From: Robertmurraya korlensis NBRC 107688
Lineage (GTDB): Bacteria > Bacillota > Bacilli > Bacillales > Cytobacillaceae
Length of the DNA: 64,000 nucleotides
Direction: 5' to 3'
Assembly (NCBI RefSeq): GCF_001591645.1
Contig: NZ_BCVH01000013.1
Location: forward strand, 1 to 64,000
In this document: positions 37,858 through 47,028 of the stretch, one piece after another
How positions within the stretch are numbered: the stretch's first letter is position 1
Layout of the letters: each line of letters opens with the position of its first letter
Made by a program: the position numbers and the translations under genes
Notes under the pieces: generated by a model
What the model was told of the DNA's origin: nothing
Databases searched by the model: none
What the model saw: only the letters and a program-made list of their open reading frames with translations

Positions 37858-40272
37858 TTACGACGTGACCACTGTTTCAAACAATTCCTTTTTCAGCTTT
37901 TTGTTCTCGATAATGGCCTTCCAAGGATCCTCGATTACGGATAAGGCTTTATCCATGCGAGCACTTAGTTCCTTACGCTTTTCTTTATCATCTAATACCT
38001 CACGGACATGTTCTAAACCAACCCGTTCCACCCAAGCAGATGTTCTTTCTAAATAATTCGCTGTTTCTCGGTAATATTGAAGGTAAGCGGATGTAATTTC
38101 GATGACCTCTTCCTCTGTCTTTACCTTGTAAAGAAGATCTCCACCACGCACATGGGTGCCACCATTTCCTCCAATATAAAGTTCCCAGCCCCCGTCAATG
38201 CCGATGTATCCAATATCCTTAAACCCTGATTCAGCACAGCTTCTTGGGCAAGCAGAAACAGCCATTTTCACCTTATGTGGTGTTTGAAGACCTTCATATT
38301 TCTTTTCCAATTGAATTCCAAGCCCCATGGAATCTTGTGTACCGAAGCGACAGAATTGTTCTCCTACGCATGTTTTAACGGTACGAAGTGATTTTCCGTA
38401 AGCGAAGCCTGATGGCATATCAAGATCCTCCCACACCTTTGGAAGATCATCCTTCTTTACCCCGAATAAGTCGATTCGTTGTCCTCCTGTCACCTTTACT
38501 AGTGGGATCTCATACTTATCGACCACATCTGCAATCCGTCTTAAGTCATTCGCATTGGTCACTCCACCATACATTCTAGGAACGACCGAATACGTCCCAT
38601 CCTTTTGAATGTTTGCATGCATCCGCTCATTAACGAACCTTGATTCCTTCTCATCCTCATAGCCGGTTGGGTTGACCATCCCTAGATAGTAGTTAAGAGC
38701 TGGACGACATTTCGAGCAACCCTCTTCGGTTTTCCAATCTAGAACAAACATGACTTCTTTCACATGAGTCAAACCTTTTGCTCTTATTTCTTCTACCACT
38801 TCATCACGAGAAAGAGTGGTACATCCGCAAATCGCTTCCTTTTGCTGCTTAGTATCAAAGGAGGAACCTAATGTAAGCTGAAGAACCTCTGCAACAAGTG
38901 GTTTACACCCACCACAAGAACGGGATGCACTCGTACAGGCTTTAATTTCATCAACAGATGAGCAGCCTTGTGTTTGTATGGCAGAGACGATGGCTCCTTT
39001 TGAGACTCCATTACATCCGCAAATGATCTCATCATCCGTCATTGTTGCTACAAGACTGGCACCTGCTTCTTGACCGGTTGGCTGCAGCAGGGAAACCTTC
39101 ATTGTGTCTGATATGTCAGCCTGCTTTTGGATCATAGAAACTAATCGATTTCCATCACTGCTATCTCCGAATAGAACGGCACCAACAATTTGATTTCCAC
39201 GTAGGACGAGCTTTTTATAATAGCTGTCTTGCTCGTCAAAAACCTTAACAGCCTTTTTATCGTCGCCTTCCATGAAATCGCCTGCAGAGAATACCTCCAC
39301 CCCAGATACCTTCAACTGAGTATAAAGTACCGAACCTTTATATGGATCAGTCTTAGCTCCGCAAATCGTCTTTGCTAACACCTTCCCTTGCTCATATAGA
39401 GGAGCTACTAGTCCGTATGGAATTCCGTTATGTTCTGCACATTCCCCAACAGCATAGACGCTAGGAATATTTGTTTGCATATAATCGTTAACGACAATTC
39501 CTCGATTAACCTCTATCCCACTTTCCACAGCAAGTGAAATATTTGGTTTGATACCAACCGCCATAACAACAAGATCCGCTTCGATCTCGGTACCGTCACT
39601 AAAACGCAATCCTTCGACACGCTCTTCTCCATAAATCTCCTGCGTTTGTTTTTCTAATAAAAACGTCATTCCCTGCTTTTCTAATTCTGTTTGCAGCATT
39701 TTTCCTGCCATTGGATCGAGCTGACGCTCCATTAAATACGGAGCAAGATGGATAACACTAACCTCCATCCCTAAGTTTAGAAGCCCTCTTGCCGCTTCGA
39801 GTCCTAACAACCCTCCACCAATTACAGCCGCTTTTTTATATTTCTTGGAGGCCTTTAGCATGATTTCTGTGTCCTTAATATCTCGGAAGGCTGTAACTCC
39901 ATCCTTGTCTGCACCTGGAATAGGAAGAATGAATGGAACAGAACCGGTGGCAACAATCACCTCATCGTAGGGTTCTACTCTCCCAGCATCTGTTACGACT
40001 ACTTTTCGGTCGGAATCAACCTTAACTACTGTTTCATCTGTATAAAGCTGAATGTCATTGTCTTCATACCAGCTCCAATCATTGAGCGTAATATCAGCGA
40101 CCTCTGTGTCTCCTTGTAAAACCTTTGAAAGTAGGATTCTATTATAATTCGGATGCGGCTCACTACCGAAAATCGTAATTTCAAATTGGTCCTTTGTAAG
40201 CTTTAAAATTTCTTCTATGGTTCTGACTCCTGCCATTCCGTTACCAACAAGAACGAGTTTTTTCTTTGCCAA
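37858..40272 (-). CDS. nirB: NADH-dependent assimilatory nitrite reductase large subunit NirB (NasD)
   Basis: Reduces nitrite to ammonium with NADH. The 804-residue protein has FAD/NAD domains (1-400; [10 protein letters not shown] at about 8-17, [13 protein letters not shown]), then BFD-like [2Fe-2S] domains ([10 protein letters not shown] and [17 protein letters not shown] and GCSKCRP). The sirohaem/4Fe-4S domain follows, with all four cysteines at about 635, 641, 675 and 679 (TCVGEQFC and ACPRSC). The TTG start at 40272 follows GGGGAGG by 9 nt. Two TnrA boxes lie upstream, so it may have its own nitrogen-controlled promoter. Confidence 0.95.
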   Translation of the reverse strand: MAKKKLVLVGNGMAGVRTIEEILKLTKDQFEITIFGSEPHPNYNRILLSKVLQGDTEVADITLNDWSWYEDNDIQLYTDETVVKVDSDRKVVVTDAGRVEPYDEVIVATGSVPFILPIPGADKDGVTAFRDIKDTEIMLKASKKYKKAAVIGGGLLGLEAARGLLNLGMEVSVIHLAPYLMERQLDPMAGKMLQTELEKQGMTFLLEKQTQEIYGEERVEGLRFSDGTEIEADLVVMAVGIKPNISLAVESGIEVNRGIVVNDYMQTNIPSVYAVGECAEHNGIPYGLVAPLYEQGKVLAKTICGAKTDPYKGSVLYTQLKVSGVEVFSAGDFMEGDDKKAVKVFDEQDSYYKKLVLRGNQIVGAVLFGDSSDGNRLVSMIQKQADISDTMKVSLLQPTGQEAGASLVATMTDDEIICGCNGVSKGAIVSAIQTQGCSSVDEIKACTSASRSCGGCKPLVAEVLQLTLGSSFDTKQQKEAICGCTTLSRDEVVEEIRAKGLTHVKEVMFVLDWKTEEGCSKCRPALNYYLGMVNPTGYEDEKESRFVNERMHANIQKDGTYSVVPRMYGGVTNANDLRRIADVVDKYEIPLVKVTGGQRIDLFGVKKDDLPKVWEDLDMPSGFAYGKSLRTVKTCVGEQFCRFGTQDSMGLGIQLEKKYEGLQTPHKVKMAVSACPRSCAESGFKDIGYIGIDGGWELYIGGNGGTHVRGGDLLYKVKTEEEVIEITSAYLQYYRETANYLERTSAWVERVGLEHVREVLDDKEKRKELSARMDKALSVIEDPWKAIIENKKLKKELFETVVTS

Positions 40273-40321
40273 ATTAACGCGCCTCCCCAAGAAAGTTTCT
40301 TAAACTGTAACACATGACTCT

Positions 40322-40355
40322 TGTAAAATTGTTTAACATGTTAGATTACCTCACA
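40322..40355. promoter_or_regulatory. Two adjacent TnrA/GlnR-type boxes upstream of nirB
   Basis: Two back-to-back exact matches to TGTNA-N7-TNACA: TGTAAAATTGTTTAACA (40322-40338) and TGTTAGATTACCTCACA (40339-40355). They lie 50-83 nt before the nirB start. TnrA activates nas genes in Bacillus under nitrogen limitation, so this fits. Confidence 0.68.
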
Positions 40356-40376
40356 CGCTTTTTACTTCGTATACCG

Positions 40377-40391
40377 AATTTTCCGAATATT
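40377..40391. promoter_or_regulatory. CodY-like motif between nasC and nirB
   Basis: AATTTTCCGAATATT differs at two positions from AATTTTCWGAAAATT. It lies upstream of the TnrA boxes. Plausible as extra nitrogen/amino acid control but unproven. Confidence 0.35.
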
Positions 40392-40418
40392 GAACAGTTA
40401 TATTTCCTGTAATTTTCG

Positions 40419-42563
40419 TCATACAACATCCATGGCTGTGCTTATTTTTACTGCACTTAATTTAAATCCAGGCATTCGACACGTTGGATCCAATTCGCTT
40501 CCAACAAGGAAATTAACATTTTGTGAATTGGCCCAATGAAAAGGGACAAACAGAGTGTCTTGACGAATGCTTTCCGACCACTTACTCCTTACAACAATAC
40601 TTCCTCTTCTAGACGAAATCTTAACGAGAGTTTCATCTTGGATTCCATATTTCAAAGCTGTGATAGGATGGATTTCTACATGCGATTCAACATTTCTTGC
40701 TGCTAATGCAGCACTTTTACGTGTTTGAACGCCCGTTAAATAATGAGACACCACCCGTCCTGTTGTTAAATATAGCGGAAACTCCTCACTTACCTTATCC
40801 TTTGAAACGAGTGGTACATTGGAAACAGAGACCATTTTCGCCCTTCCATCAGAATGAGCAAACGAATTTTCAAATAGCCGGACCGTTCCTTTATGTTCCA
40901 AAGTTGGGCATGGCCATAACAGTCCCTTTTCCGCTCTTAATCTCTCATAGGTCACGCCATAATAATCGGCAAGACCACCTTTACTAGCTACCCTTAGTTC
41001 GTTAAAAATGTCCTCAGCTGATTTAAATGGAAAATACTTTCCTTTCCCAAGTACATGTGCAATTTCACAAAGTATTTGCCAATCGTGCTTTACTTCTTCT
41101 GGACATGGATAACTAGCCTCCCTTAACGTTACTCTCCCCTCTACATTGGTCATTGTCCCTTCATCCTCTAAGTAAGAAGAAGCCGGTAGAATCACATCTG
41201 CTAATTGGGCAGTTTCCGATACAAATAAATCAACCACAACGAGAAAGGAAAGTTTTTTCAATGCCTCCTCAACAAACTTTGCATTTGGATTAGACACAAT
41301 TGGGTTAGAACACATTAAAAGCATCCCTGATATATCACCGTCATGAATTTTTTCAAACATCTCATAAGCAGAAACACCTTTTCTCGGCAGCTCCTCTTTG
41401 TTCACTCCCCACACTTTCGCAATATAGGCTCGATGCTCTTCATTTTCAATTAAACGATATCCCGGAAGCTGATCGGCCTTTTGACCGTGCTCTCTTGCTC
41501 CTTGGCCATTGCCCTGCCCAGTAATCGCTCCATACCCACAGCCTACTTTTCCAATTTTCCCAACCGAGAGTATAATATTTAGGAAGTTCCTAACTGCTGC
41601 GGAGCCGTCTGTCTGCTGCTCTACTCCACGTGCCGTAAATATCATTCCAGTCTCTTCTTTCGCGAACCGGTGAGCAACCCTACGAATCTGTTCGATTGGG
41701 ACACCTGTCATGGATTCAATTTCCTCAAAGCTCATTGAGGTCACATTCTCCTTCACTTCTTCAAATCCACTAACTCTTTCCGAAATAAAGCTTTCGTTAT
41801 AAAGCTGCTCCTCGATAATGACCTTTAGTACTCCATTAGCAAAAGCAGCATCAGTTCCAGGCTTAATCTTAATATGCAAGTCTGCTAGTTTCGTTGTTGC
41901 CGTTTCTCGAGGGTCAATCGCAATAATATAAGCACCGTTTTCCTTTGCTTTTTCAAAATAAGGCATAATGGTCGGTTGGCATTCAGCAATGTTTGTTCCC
42001 GCAAGAATAATACAGCGAGAAGAAGGGATTTCCCCTATGCTATTTGTAAATCCTCGATCCATCCCAAAGGTTTGTGTAGCAGCCGATGCAGCTGATGACA
42101 TGCAAAGCCTACCATTGTAATCGATGTACTTTGTCTCCAGCCCGACACGAGCAAACTTTCCAAGCAAATATGCTTCTTCGTTTGTAATGGACGCACTTCC
42201 ATACACGGACATAGCGTTTTTCCCATTACGTTCTTGAATGGACTCAATATTTTCCTTAATGACTTTCAGTGCCTCTTCCCACGTTGCTCGAACAAATTCC
42301 CCGTTTACTTTTATCAATGGGTACTTTAATCGGTCTTTATGGAAGATGTGCTGATGGGCATTGATTCCCTTCACACATAATCGTCCCTGTGTAGTGGGAT
42401 TATCTAATCCAATAGTTGTATATTTCTTTCGTGTAACAATGGATTGCTCTATTAACTGCATCTTGCATTGCATGCTGCAGAATGGACATTGTGAGTCATA
42501 TGTTTTCTCCGACTCTACGTGATTTTGCTTCGTACGAAAATATTTTAATAGCATTTCTGTCAC
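40419..42563 (-). CDS. nasC: Assimilatory nitrate reductase catalytic subunit NasC
   Basis: Molybdopterin enzyme reducing nitrate to nitrite in the cytoplasm. It has 714 residues, close to Bacillus NasC. The N-terminal [4Fe-4S] cluster cysteines are C26, C29, C33 and C63 (CPFCSMQC and GRLCVKG). Molybdopterin-binding segments include GRLCMSSAASA and the C-terminal TGRVVSHYLTG and GFKLSAVKI. No Tat signal, consistent with the assimilatory type. GTG start preceded by GAGGGTGAT. It receives electrons from the NasB-type protein encoded upstream. Confidence 0.94.
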   Translation of the reverse strand: MTEMLLKYFRTKQNHVESEKTYDSQCPFCSMQCKMQLIEQSIVTRKKYTTIGLDNPTTQGRLCVKGINAHQHIFHKDRLKYPLIKVNGEFVRATWEEALKVIKENIESIQERNGKNAMSVYGSASITNEEAYLLGKFARVGLETKYIDYNGRLCMSSAASAATQTFGMDRGFTNSIGEIPSSRCIILAGTNIAECQPTIMPYFEKAKENGAYIIAIDPRETATTKLADLHIKIKPGTDAAFANGVLKVIIEEQLYNESFISERVSGFEEVKENVTSMSFEEIESMTGVPIEQIRRVAHRFAKEETGMIFTARGVEQQTDGSAAVRNFLNIILSVGKIGKVGCGYGAITGQGNGQGAREHGQKADQLPGYRLIENEEHRAYIAKVWGVNKEELPRKGVSAYEMFEKIHDGDISGMLLMCSNPIVSNPNAKFVEEALKKLSFLVVVDLFVSETAQLADVILPASSYLEDEGTMTNVEGRVTLREASYPCPEEVKHDWQILCEIAHVLGKGKYFPFKSAEDIFNELRVASKGGLADYYGVTYERLRAEKGLLWPCPTLEHKGTVRLFENSFAHSDGRAKMVSVSNVPLVSKDKVSEEFPLYLTTGRVVSHYLTGVQTRKSAALAARNVESHVEIHPITALKYGIQDETLVKISSRRGSIVVRSKWSESIRQDTLFVPFHWANSQNVNFLVGSELDPTCRMPGFKLSAVKISTAMDVV

Positions 42564-42619
42564 ATCATCACCCTCAATCCTTTATACTCTTAGCTACATT
42601 ACGTTGCTTTTTACGGTAC

Positions 42620-44983
42620 TTACTTTAAAAAGGCAATATCCTTAGACCCCTTTATCACTAAAGAGTCCGTATCTAGCCGTTCTAATAACTGCTGACGAAG
42701 ATCAAAATCAAAAAGCACTTCTCTCACATGCAAGAGGCTCACTCGATCCACCCATTCCCATGTTCTTTCCGAGTAGTTGGCAGTCTCTCGGTAGTACTGG
42801 ACAAACCCTGAAATCAAGTGAATCGCCTCTTCTTCCGTTTCTGCTACCGTAAATAATTGACCTCCTCTTACACTTCTACCACTGCTTCCTCCCACATACA
42901 TTTCCCAGCCACGCTTTGTACCAATCATTCCGATATCCTTTGTTGTCGAACCTGCGCCATTATGCAAGCAAGCAGAAACACCTATTTTCACTCGATACGG
43001 AGTGATGAGATACTCAAGTTTCTTTTCTAGAGCTGCCGATAGTTGAAGTGCCTTGTGTTTGTCGCATTGGCAAATATGCTCGCCAATACAGGTTTTTACA
43101 TTTTGAACTCGATTTCCGTATGTGGCACTTAACGGCATATTTAAATCGTTCCATACCTTTGATAACTCTTCTTTTTTTAGGCCCATTAAATGAATTCTCT
43201 GCTCACTAGTAATTGCTAGGTTGGACACTCCATATTTGTCCGCCACGTCTGCAATTTTTCGTAACTCATGTGCATTCGTCATGCCCCCATACATTTGTGG
43301 AACGACAAAATACGAACCATCCTTCTGTAATGTGGCATTCATTCGCTCATTTACAAATAACGTTTCTTGGACATTCTCATACTCCGGATTAATCATACTT
43401 AAGTAATACGTCAAAGCTGGAACACACTTGGAACAACCCTCTTTATGTTTCCAGTTCAAAGCTAGCATCACTTCATTAACAGAGGATAAATTTAGCACCT
43501 GCATCTCATGCACAACCTCATCCTCTGTTAACGATGTACAATGACACATCGCAGGTTTCTCCATCTTCACTTCGTCAAATTCGTCATCATGAATATAAGA
43601 TACTAGCTCTGCAACAAGCGGTTTACAACCTCCGCAAGACCCGGATGCCTTTGTACAAGCCTTCACTTCGTCTACAGTAGAACAACCATGGTTTTGAACA
43701 GCCTCAATAATTGCACCTTTGGAAACCCCATTACAATTACAAATGATTTCAGTTACTGCCATGGAGGAAACTGCTGTTTTCGAACCACTTGATTGAAAAA
43801 TAGTAACTTTTTCAACATCAGATACGTCTTGCTTTTTCAGTATCATATTTTGTAATTTCAGCCGGTCACTTGTATCTCCAAATAAAACGGCCCCAATCAT
43901 TTTCTCCTCTTGAAATACAAGCCTTTTATAAGTACCTTCCACTTCGTCGTGTATTTTAATTGACTTCTTTGTAGGATCCTCTTGAAAAGCACCAATTGAA
44001 TACACATCAACACCCGATATTTTTAATTGAGTGGCTAACACCGTGCCCTCATACCCATGTCCCTCTACTCCACAAATATGTTTTGCTAAAACTTCAGCTT
44101 GCTCGTAAAGTGGTTTCACTAGGCCATAAACCATTCCTCGGTGTTCCACACATTCTCCTACTGCAAAAATATTAGGGATACTCGTCTCCATAAAGTCATT
44201 TACGACAATCGCACGATTGACTGTAATCCCACTTTCTTTCGCCAAACGAACATTGGGTCTTACACCAACAGCCATTACAAGAAGGTCGGCTTCAACCGAT
44301 GTTCCATCCGAAAACCGGAGTCCCTCAATACGCCTGCCACCTATAATTTCTTCTGTTTGTTTTTCTAATAAAAACTTCATACCTTGCTTTTCAAGTTCAG
44401 CTTGTAGCATCTTTGCAGCCGTTTCATCAAGCTGTCTCTCCATTAAGAATCTACTAATATGAACAACATGCACCTCCATGCCAAGGTGTAAAAGCCCCCT
44501 TGCTGCTTCTAACCCTAACAATCCTCCCCCAATGACAACTGCCTTTTTATGATTTTTTGCTGTTTCCTGCATCTTTTGACAATCCTCAATTGTCCGAAAA
44601 GAAATGACACCTTCCTTCTCCACTCCGGGCAAGGGAAGTACAAAGGGAACAGAACCAGTTGCCAATATCAATCGATCGTAGGATAAGCTACGACCTTTAT
44701 CTGTCCTAACTATTTGACTCATGTGATCAATTGAAATAACCGTTTCTCCCGTAAAAAGTTGAATCTGATACTGCTCATACCAATGAAAATGATTGATGGT
44801 TATCTCTTCAAGCTTTGTTGTTCCTTGCAGTACGGAAGAAAGAAGGATTCGGTTATAGTTTGGATGTGGTTCGCTCCCAACTACCGTAATCTCAAATCGG
44901 TCTGGATCATTTTTAAGGATTTCCTCTATGCAACGAACTCCTGCCATTCCATTCCCAACCATAACTAACTTTTGCTTTTTCAT
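42620..44983 (-). CDS. nasB: Nitrate reductase electron-transfer subunit NasB (NirB paralog with degenerate sirohaem domain)
   Basis: A 787-residue paralog of the nirB product with the same plan: FAD/NAD reductase ([12 protein letters not shown] near the start), then two BFD-like [2Fe-2S] stretches (ICNCNGVSKG, SCGGCKP; MCHCTSLTED, GCSKCVP). A sirohaem-type C-terminal domain follows. Its cluster motif is broken: C631 and C637 remain (TCIGEHIC), but the C-x3-C pair reads CLHNG, with Gly about 676 replacing the last Cys. The basic residues around both motifs are also gone. It is therefore unlikely to reduce nitrite, which suits the NasB role of passing NADH electrons to NasC. Start at 44983 follows GGGGG; the ATG at 45046 lacks a site. 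Confidence 0.88.
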   Translation of the reverse strand: MKKQKLVMVGNGMAGVRCIEEILKNDPDRFEITVVGSEPHPNYNRILLSSVLQGTTKLEEITINHFHWYEQYQIQLFTGETVISIDHMSQIVRTDKGRSLSYDRLILATGSVPFVLPLPGVEKEGVISFRTIEDCQKMQETAKNHKKAVVIGGGLLGLEAARGLLHLGMEVHVVHISRFLMERQLDETAAKMLQAELEKQGMKFLLEKQTEEIIGGRRIEGLRFSDGTSVEADLLVMAVGVRPNVRLAKESGITVNRAIVVNDFMETSIPNIFAVGECVEHRGMVYGLVKPLYEQAEVLAKHICGVEGHGYEGTVLATQLKISGVDVYSIGAFQEDPTKKSIKIHDEVEGTYKRLVFQEEKMIGAVLFGDTSDRLKLQNMILKKQDVSDVEKVTIFQSSGSKTAVSSMAVTEIICNCNGVSKGAIIEAVQNHGCSTVDEVKACTKASGSCGGCKPLVAELVSYIHDDEFDEVKMEKPAMCHCTSLTEDEVVHEMQVLNLSSVNEVMLALNWKHKEGCSKCVPALTYYLSMINPEYENVQETLFVNERMNATLQKDGSYFVVPQMYGGMTNAHELRKIADVADKYGVSNLAITSEQRIHLMGLKKEELSKVWNDLNMPLSATYGNRVQNVKTCIGEHICQCDKHKALQLSAALEKKLEYLITPYRVKIGVSACLHNGAGSTTKDIGMIGTKRGWEMYVGGSSGRSVRGGQLFTVAETEEEAIHLISGFVQYYRETANYSERTWEWVDRVSLLHVREVLFDFDLRQQLLERLDTDSLVIKGSKDIAFLK

Positions 44984-45001
44984 GTAATAACCCCCAACAA
45001 A

Positions 45002-45052
45002 CAGTAGATGGATGTTTAATAAATTTCGTTTTATTATTTCATACATCTACTG
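45002..45052. promoter_or_regulatory. Nested inverted repeat in the nasB promoter/leader
   Basis: Arms CAGTAGATG (45002-45010) and CATCTACTG (45044-45052) enclose a second AT-rich inverted repeat (TTTATTA/TAATAAA type). It lies 19-69 nt upstream of nasB, where the TnrA-activated start point would fall. Could be an operator or an RNA leader hairpin. Confidence 0.45.
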
Positions 45053-45067
45053 AAATGGAATTTAACC

Positions 45068-45084
45068 TGTTACATTTTCTAACA
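45068..45084 (-). promoter_or_regulatory. TnrA box upstream of nasB
   Basis: TGTTACATTTTCTAACA is an exact match to TGTNA-N7-TNACA. Its centre lies about 93 bp before the nasB ATG, leaving room for a promoter 49-51 bp downstream, as in known TnrA-activated genes. Confidence 0.68.
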
Positions 45085-45275
45085 CGATATGTACTATTTG
45101 GGTGGTATTTACTATAAAAGCCGATTAAAAAAGGGGTATTTTTATGCACTCTTACGGTATACTCATTTTTCGAATAACGAAGTAAATTCGAAGATCATTC
45201 GCTTTTTTTGTTTCTTTTTGAATTCGCTTCCAAGAATAAAAATCCATTCGGTTTGAAAATTCTAATAAATTTCCG

Positions 45276-45325
45276 TGTTAGATTAGCTAACACCTTTTGA
45301 GACAAAGCAACAGTTTACATACTAT
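45276..45325 (+). promoter_or_regulatory. TnrA box plus sigma-A promoter of nasA
   Basis: TGTTAGATTAGCTAACA (45276-45292) matches the TnrA box exactly. It is followed by TTGAGA (45297-45302), a 17-bp spacer and TACTAT (45320-45325). A start near 45332 would put the box centre about 48 bp upstream, the spacing known for TnrA activation. The transcript would carry a leader of almost 200 nt containing the next two features. Confidence 0.65.
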
Positions 45326-45364
45326 CCTTTAACAAGACAAAGATGGTAAAAACTCTTACAAAAC

Positions 45365-45510
45365 AGAAAAGCAAAAGCGCCTTGTTCAGCCCCGACAAGC
45401 ATAAGACGAATCTCGCAGGAAGGCCTGCCTTCTGGAGAGATTTGGCTTATGACCTAGGAATAATGGCTTTAAATTATTCCCTCGAGGGGCTAGGCGCTGG
45501 AGCTGGACAA
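45365..45510 (+). repeat. Dispersed structured repeat, copy 2 (146 bp), in the nasA leader
   Basis: Same length and ends as the copy at 10996 (AGAAAAGC... to GAGCTGGACAA). Outer stem GCGCC/GGCGC plus AGCCCC/GGGGCT; inner stem CATAAG..AATCTC with GAGATT..CTTATG. Differences from copy 1 preserve the inner pairing. It lies between the predicted nasA promoter and its coding region. Confidence 0.85.
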
Positions 45511-45527
45511 AAAAGGGAGGAATTCCA

Positions 45528-45611
45528 ATGACAAATAAGTTAGGTTTTTTTTCGTTCTTCTATGTATTAGGTAAGATTTTATTTTCTCGCAAAAATTATA
45601 TCGGCTGGTAA
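45528..45611 (+). CDS. 27-residue small ORF upstream of nasA
   Basis: ATG preceded by a strong GGGAGG 6-7 nt away. The peptide starts MTNKLGFFSFFYVLGKILFS and ends RKNYIGW: a hydrophobic stretch followed by basic and aromatic residues, consistent with a tiny membrane-associated peptide or a leader peptide. It ends 41 nt before the nasA start. I do not recognise it. Expression is suggested only by the ribosome binding site and the position. Confidence 0.5.
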   Translation: MTNKLGFFSFFYVLGKILFSRKNYIGW

Positions 45612-45652
45612 CACATTTGAAATATCGAATCTATTAAAGGGAGAGATTACCT

Positions 45653-46858
45653 ATGAAGTTAGCAAATTTAAGAAAAAGTGGACATGCACCATCACTATTT
45701 GCTTCATTTCTGTACTTTGATGTCAGTTTCATGATTTGGGTCATACTAGGGGCACTTGGGGTTTATATCACCAAAGACTTTGGACTTTCCCCTTCTCAAA
45801 AGGGCTTAATTGTAGCGATACCCATCCTCGGTGGTTCGTTCTTCCGTCTCGTTCTTGGTGTTTTAACCGATCGTATCGGTCCAAAGAAAACATCCATTAT
45901 AGGTATGGTCGTTACGATGATCCCTCTTATATGGGGGTGGCTGTTTGGTACCACATTAACGGAACTTTATTTTATCGGAATACTATTAGGAGTAGCTGGT
46001 GCAAGCTTCGCAGCGGCTTTACCAATGGCAAGTCGTTGGTATCCACCTCATTTGCAAGGATTAGCAATGGGGATTGCTGGTGCTGGTAATAGTGGAACTT
46101 TATTTGCGACCTTATTTGGCCCTCGCCTTGCTGAACAAATCGGCTGGCATAATGTACTAGGGGTTGCCCTTATCCCTCTTGCCATTGTGTTTATCATCTT
46201 TGTTCTTATTGCAAAAGATGCTCCTTCACAGCCAGCACCAAAACCACTTAAAGAATACTTTAATGTTTTCAAACAAAAAGATGCTCTTTACTTCTGTTTA
46301 TTGTATAGTGTTACCTTCGGTGGCTTTGTTGGACTTTCTAGCTTTTTAAGTATCTTTTTCGTTGATCAATACGATCTTTCAAGAGTAAGAGCTGGAGACT
46401 TTGTTACCCTTTGTGTAGCAGCAGGTAGCTTCTTTCGACCAGTAGGAGGATTTATTGCAGATAAGATTGGTGGCGTTCGTCTATTAACCTTCTTATTTAT
46501 CGGTGTTGCTTTAACCATGCTAGGTGTTAGTCAACTTCCTTCCATCACGCTTGTTACCCTATTGTTATTTGTGGGCATGATGTGTCTAGGAATGGGGAAT
46601 GGCGCAGTATTCCAACTTGTTCCTCAACGTTTCCAAGAGGAAATAGGAATGGTTACAGGAATTGTAGGAGCAGCTGGTGGTGTAGGCGGATTCTTTATCC
46701 CTAATATCCTAGGAACCTTAAGAGAAGTAACAGGCACATATGCATCAGGATTCCTCGTTTATGCTGGGATTGGTGTGGTTGCTTTACTCGTCTTGATCAT
46801 TGCACAAATGTCTTGGAGAAAAACGTGGGCTCCAAAAGGTTCTTCTGTCAAAGTTTGA
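45653..46858 (+). CDS. nasA: Nitrate transporter NasA (NarK-type MFS)
   Basis: Nitrate uptake permease of the nitrate/nitrite porter family; 401 residues, the same as Bacillus NasA, with 12 spans. Signature regions are [20 protein letters not shown] (about 21-40), [11 protein letters not shown]-type loop ([13 protein letters not shown], about 73-85), and the nitrate signature [20 protein letters not shown] (about 140-159) with a second Gly-rich copy [13 protein letters not shown] (about 343-355). Divergent from nasBC-nirBD. Confidence 0.95.
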   Translation: MKLANLRKSGHAPSLFASFLYFDVSFMIWVILGALGVYITKDFGLSPSQKGLIVAIPILGGSFFRLVLGVLTDRIGPKKTSIIGMVVTMIPLIWGWLFGTTLTELYFIGILLGVAGASFAAALPMASRWYPPHLQGLAMGIAGAGNSGTLFATLFGPRLAEQIGWHNVLGVALIPLAIVFIIFVLIAKDAPSQPAPKPLKEYFNVFKQKDALYFCLLYSVTFGGFVGLSSFLSIFFVDQYDLSRVRAGDFVTLCVAAGSFFRPVGGFIADKIGGVRLLTFLFIGVALTMLGVSQLPSITLVTLLLFVGMMCLGMGNGAVFQLVPQRFQEEIGMVTGIVGAAGGVGGFFIPNILGTLREVTGTYASGFLVYAGIGVVALLVLIIAQMSWRKTWAPKGSSVKV

Positions 46859-46873
46859 TAATAACGATTATTT

Positions 46874-46914
46874 AAAAGCTCTTGCTGGCGATTTGCTGGC
46901 AAGAGCTTTTTTAT
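46874..46914 (+). terminator. Terminator of nasA
   Basis: Stem AAAAGCTCTTGC/GCAAGAGCTTTT (12 bp) followed by TTTTA. Confidence 0.93.
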
Positions 46915-46993
46915 TGCCAATAAAGCAGATCATTTAGAATTCACAATTCTCAGACTAAGTATATACTTCACACCCCTATTTGTAATATAATAT

Positions 46994-47009
46994 TATATAA
47001 CGATTTATA
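46994..47009. promoter_or_regulatory. Candidate FrlR operator upstream of frlR
   Basis: TATATAACGATTTATA, 20 nt before the frlR start. The same pattern TATATAACG-N3-TATA recurs, inverted, upstream of frlB at 53093. Sharing between the regulator gene and its presumed target operon suggests an operator. Confidence 0.45.
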
Positions 47010-47028
47010 CTTTGAGAGGAGTTTTCAT

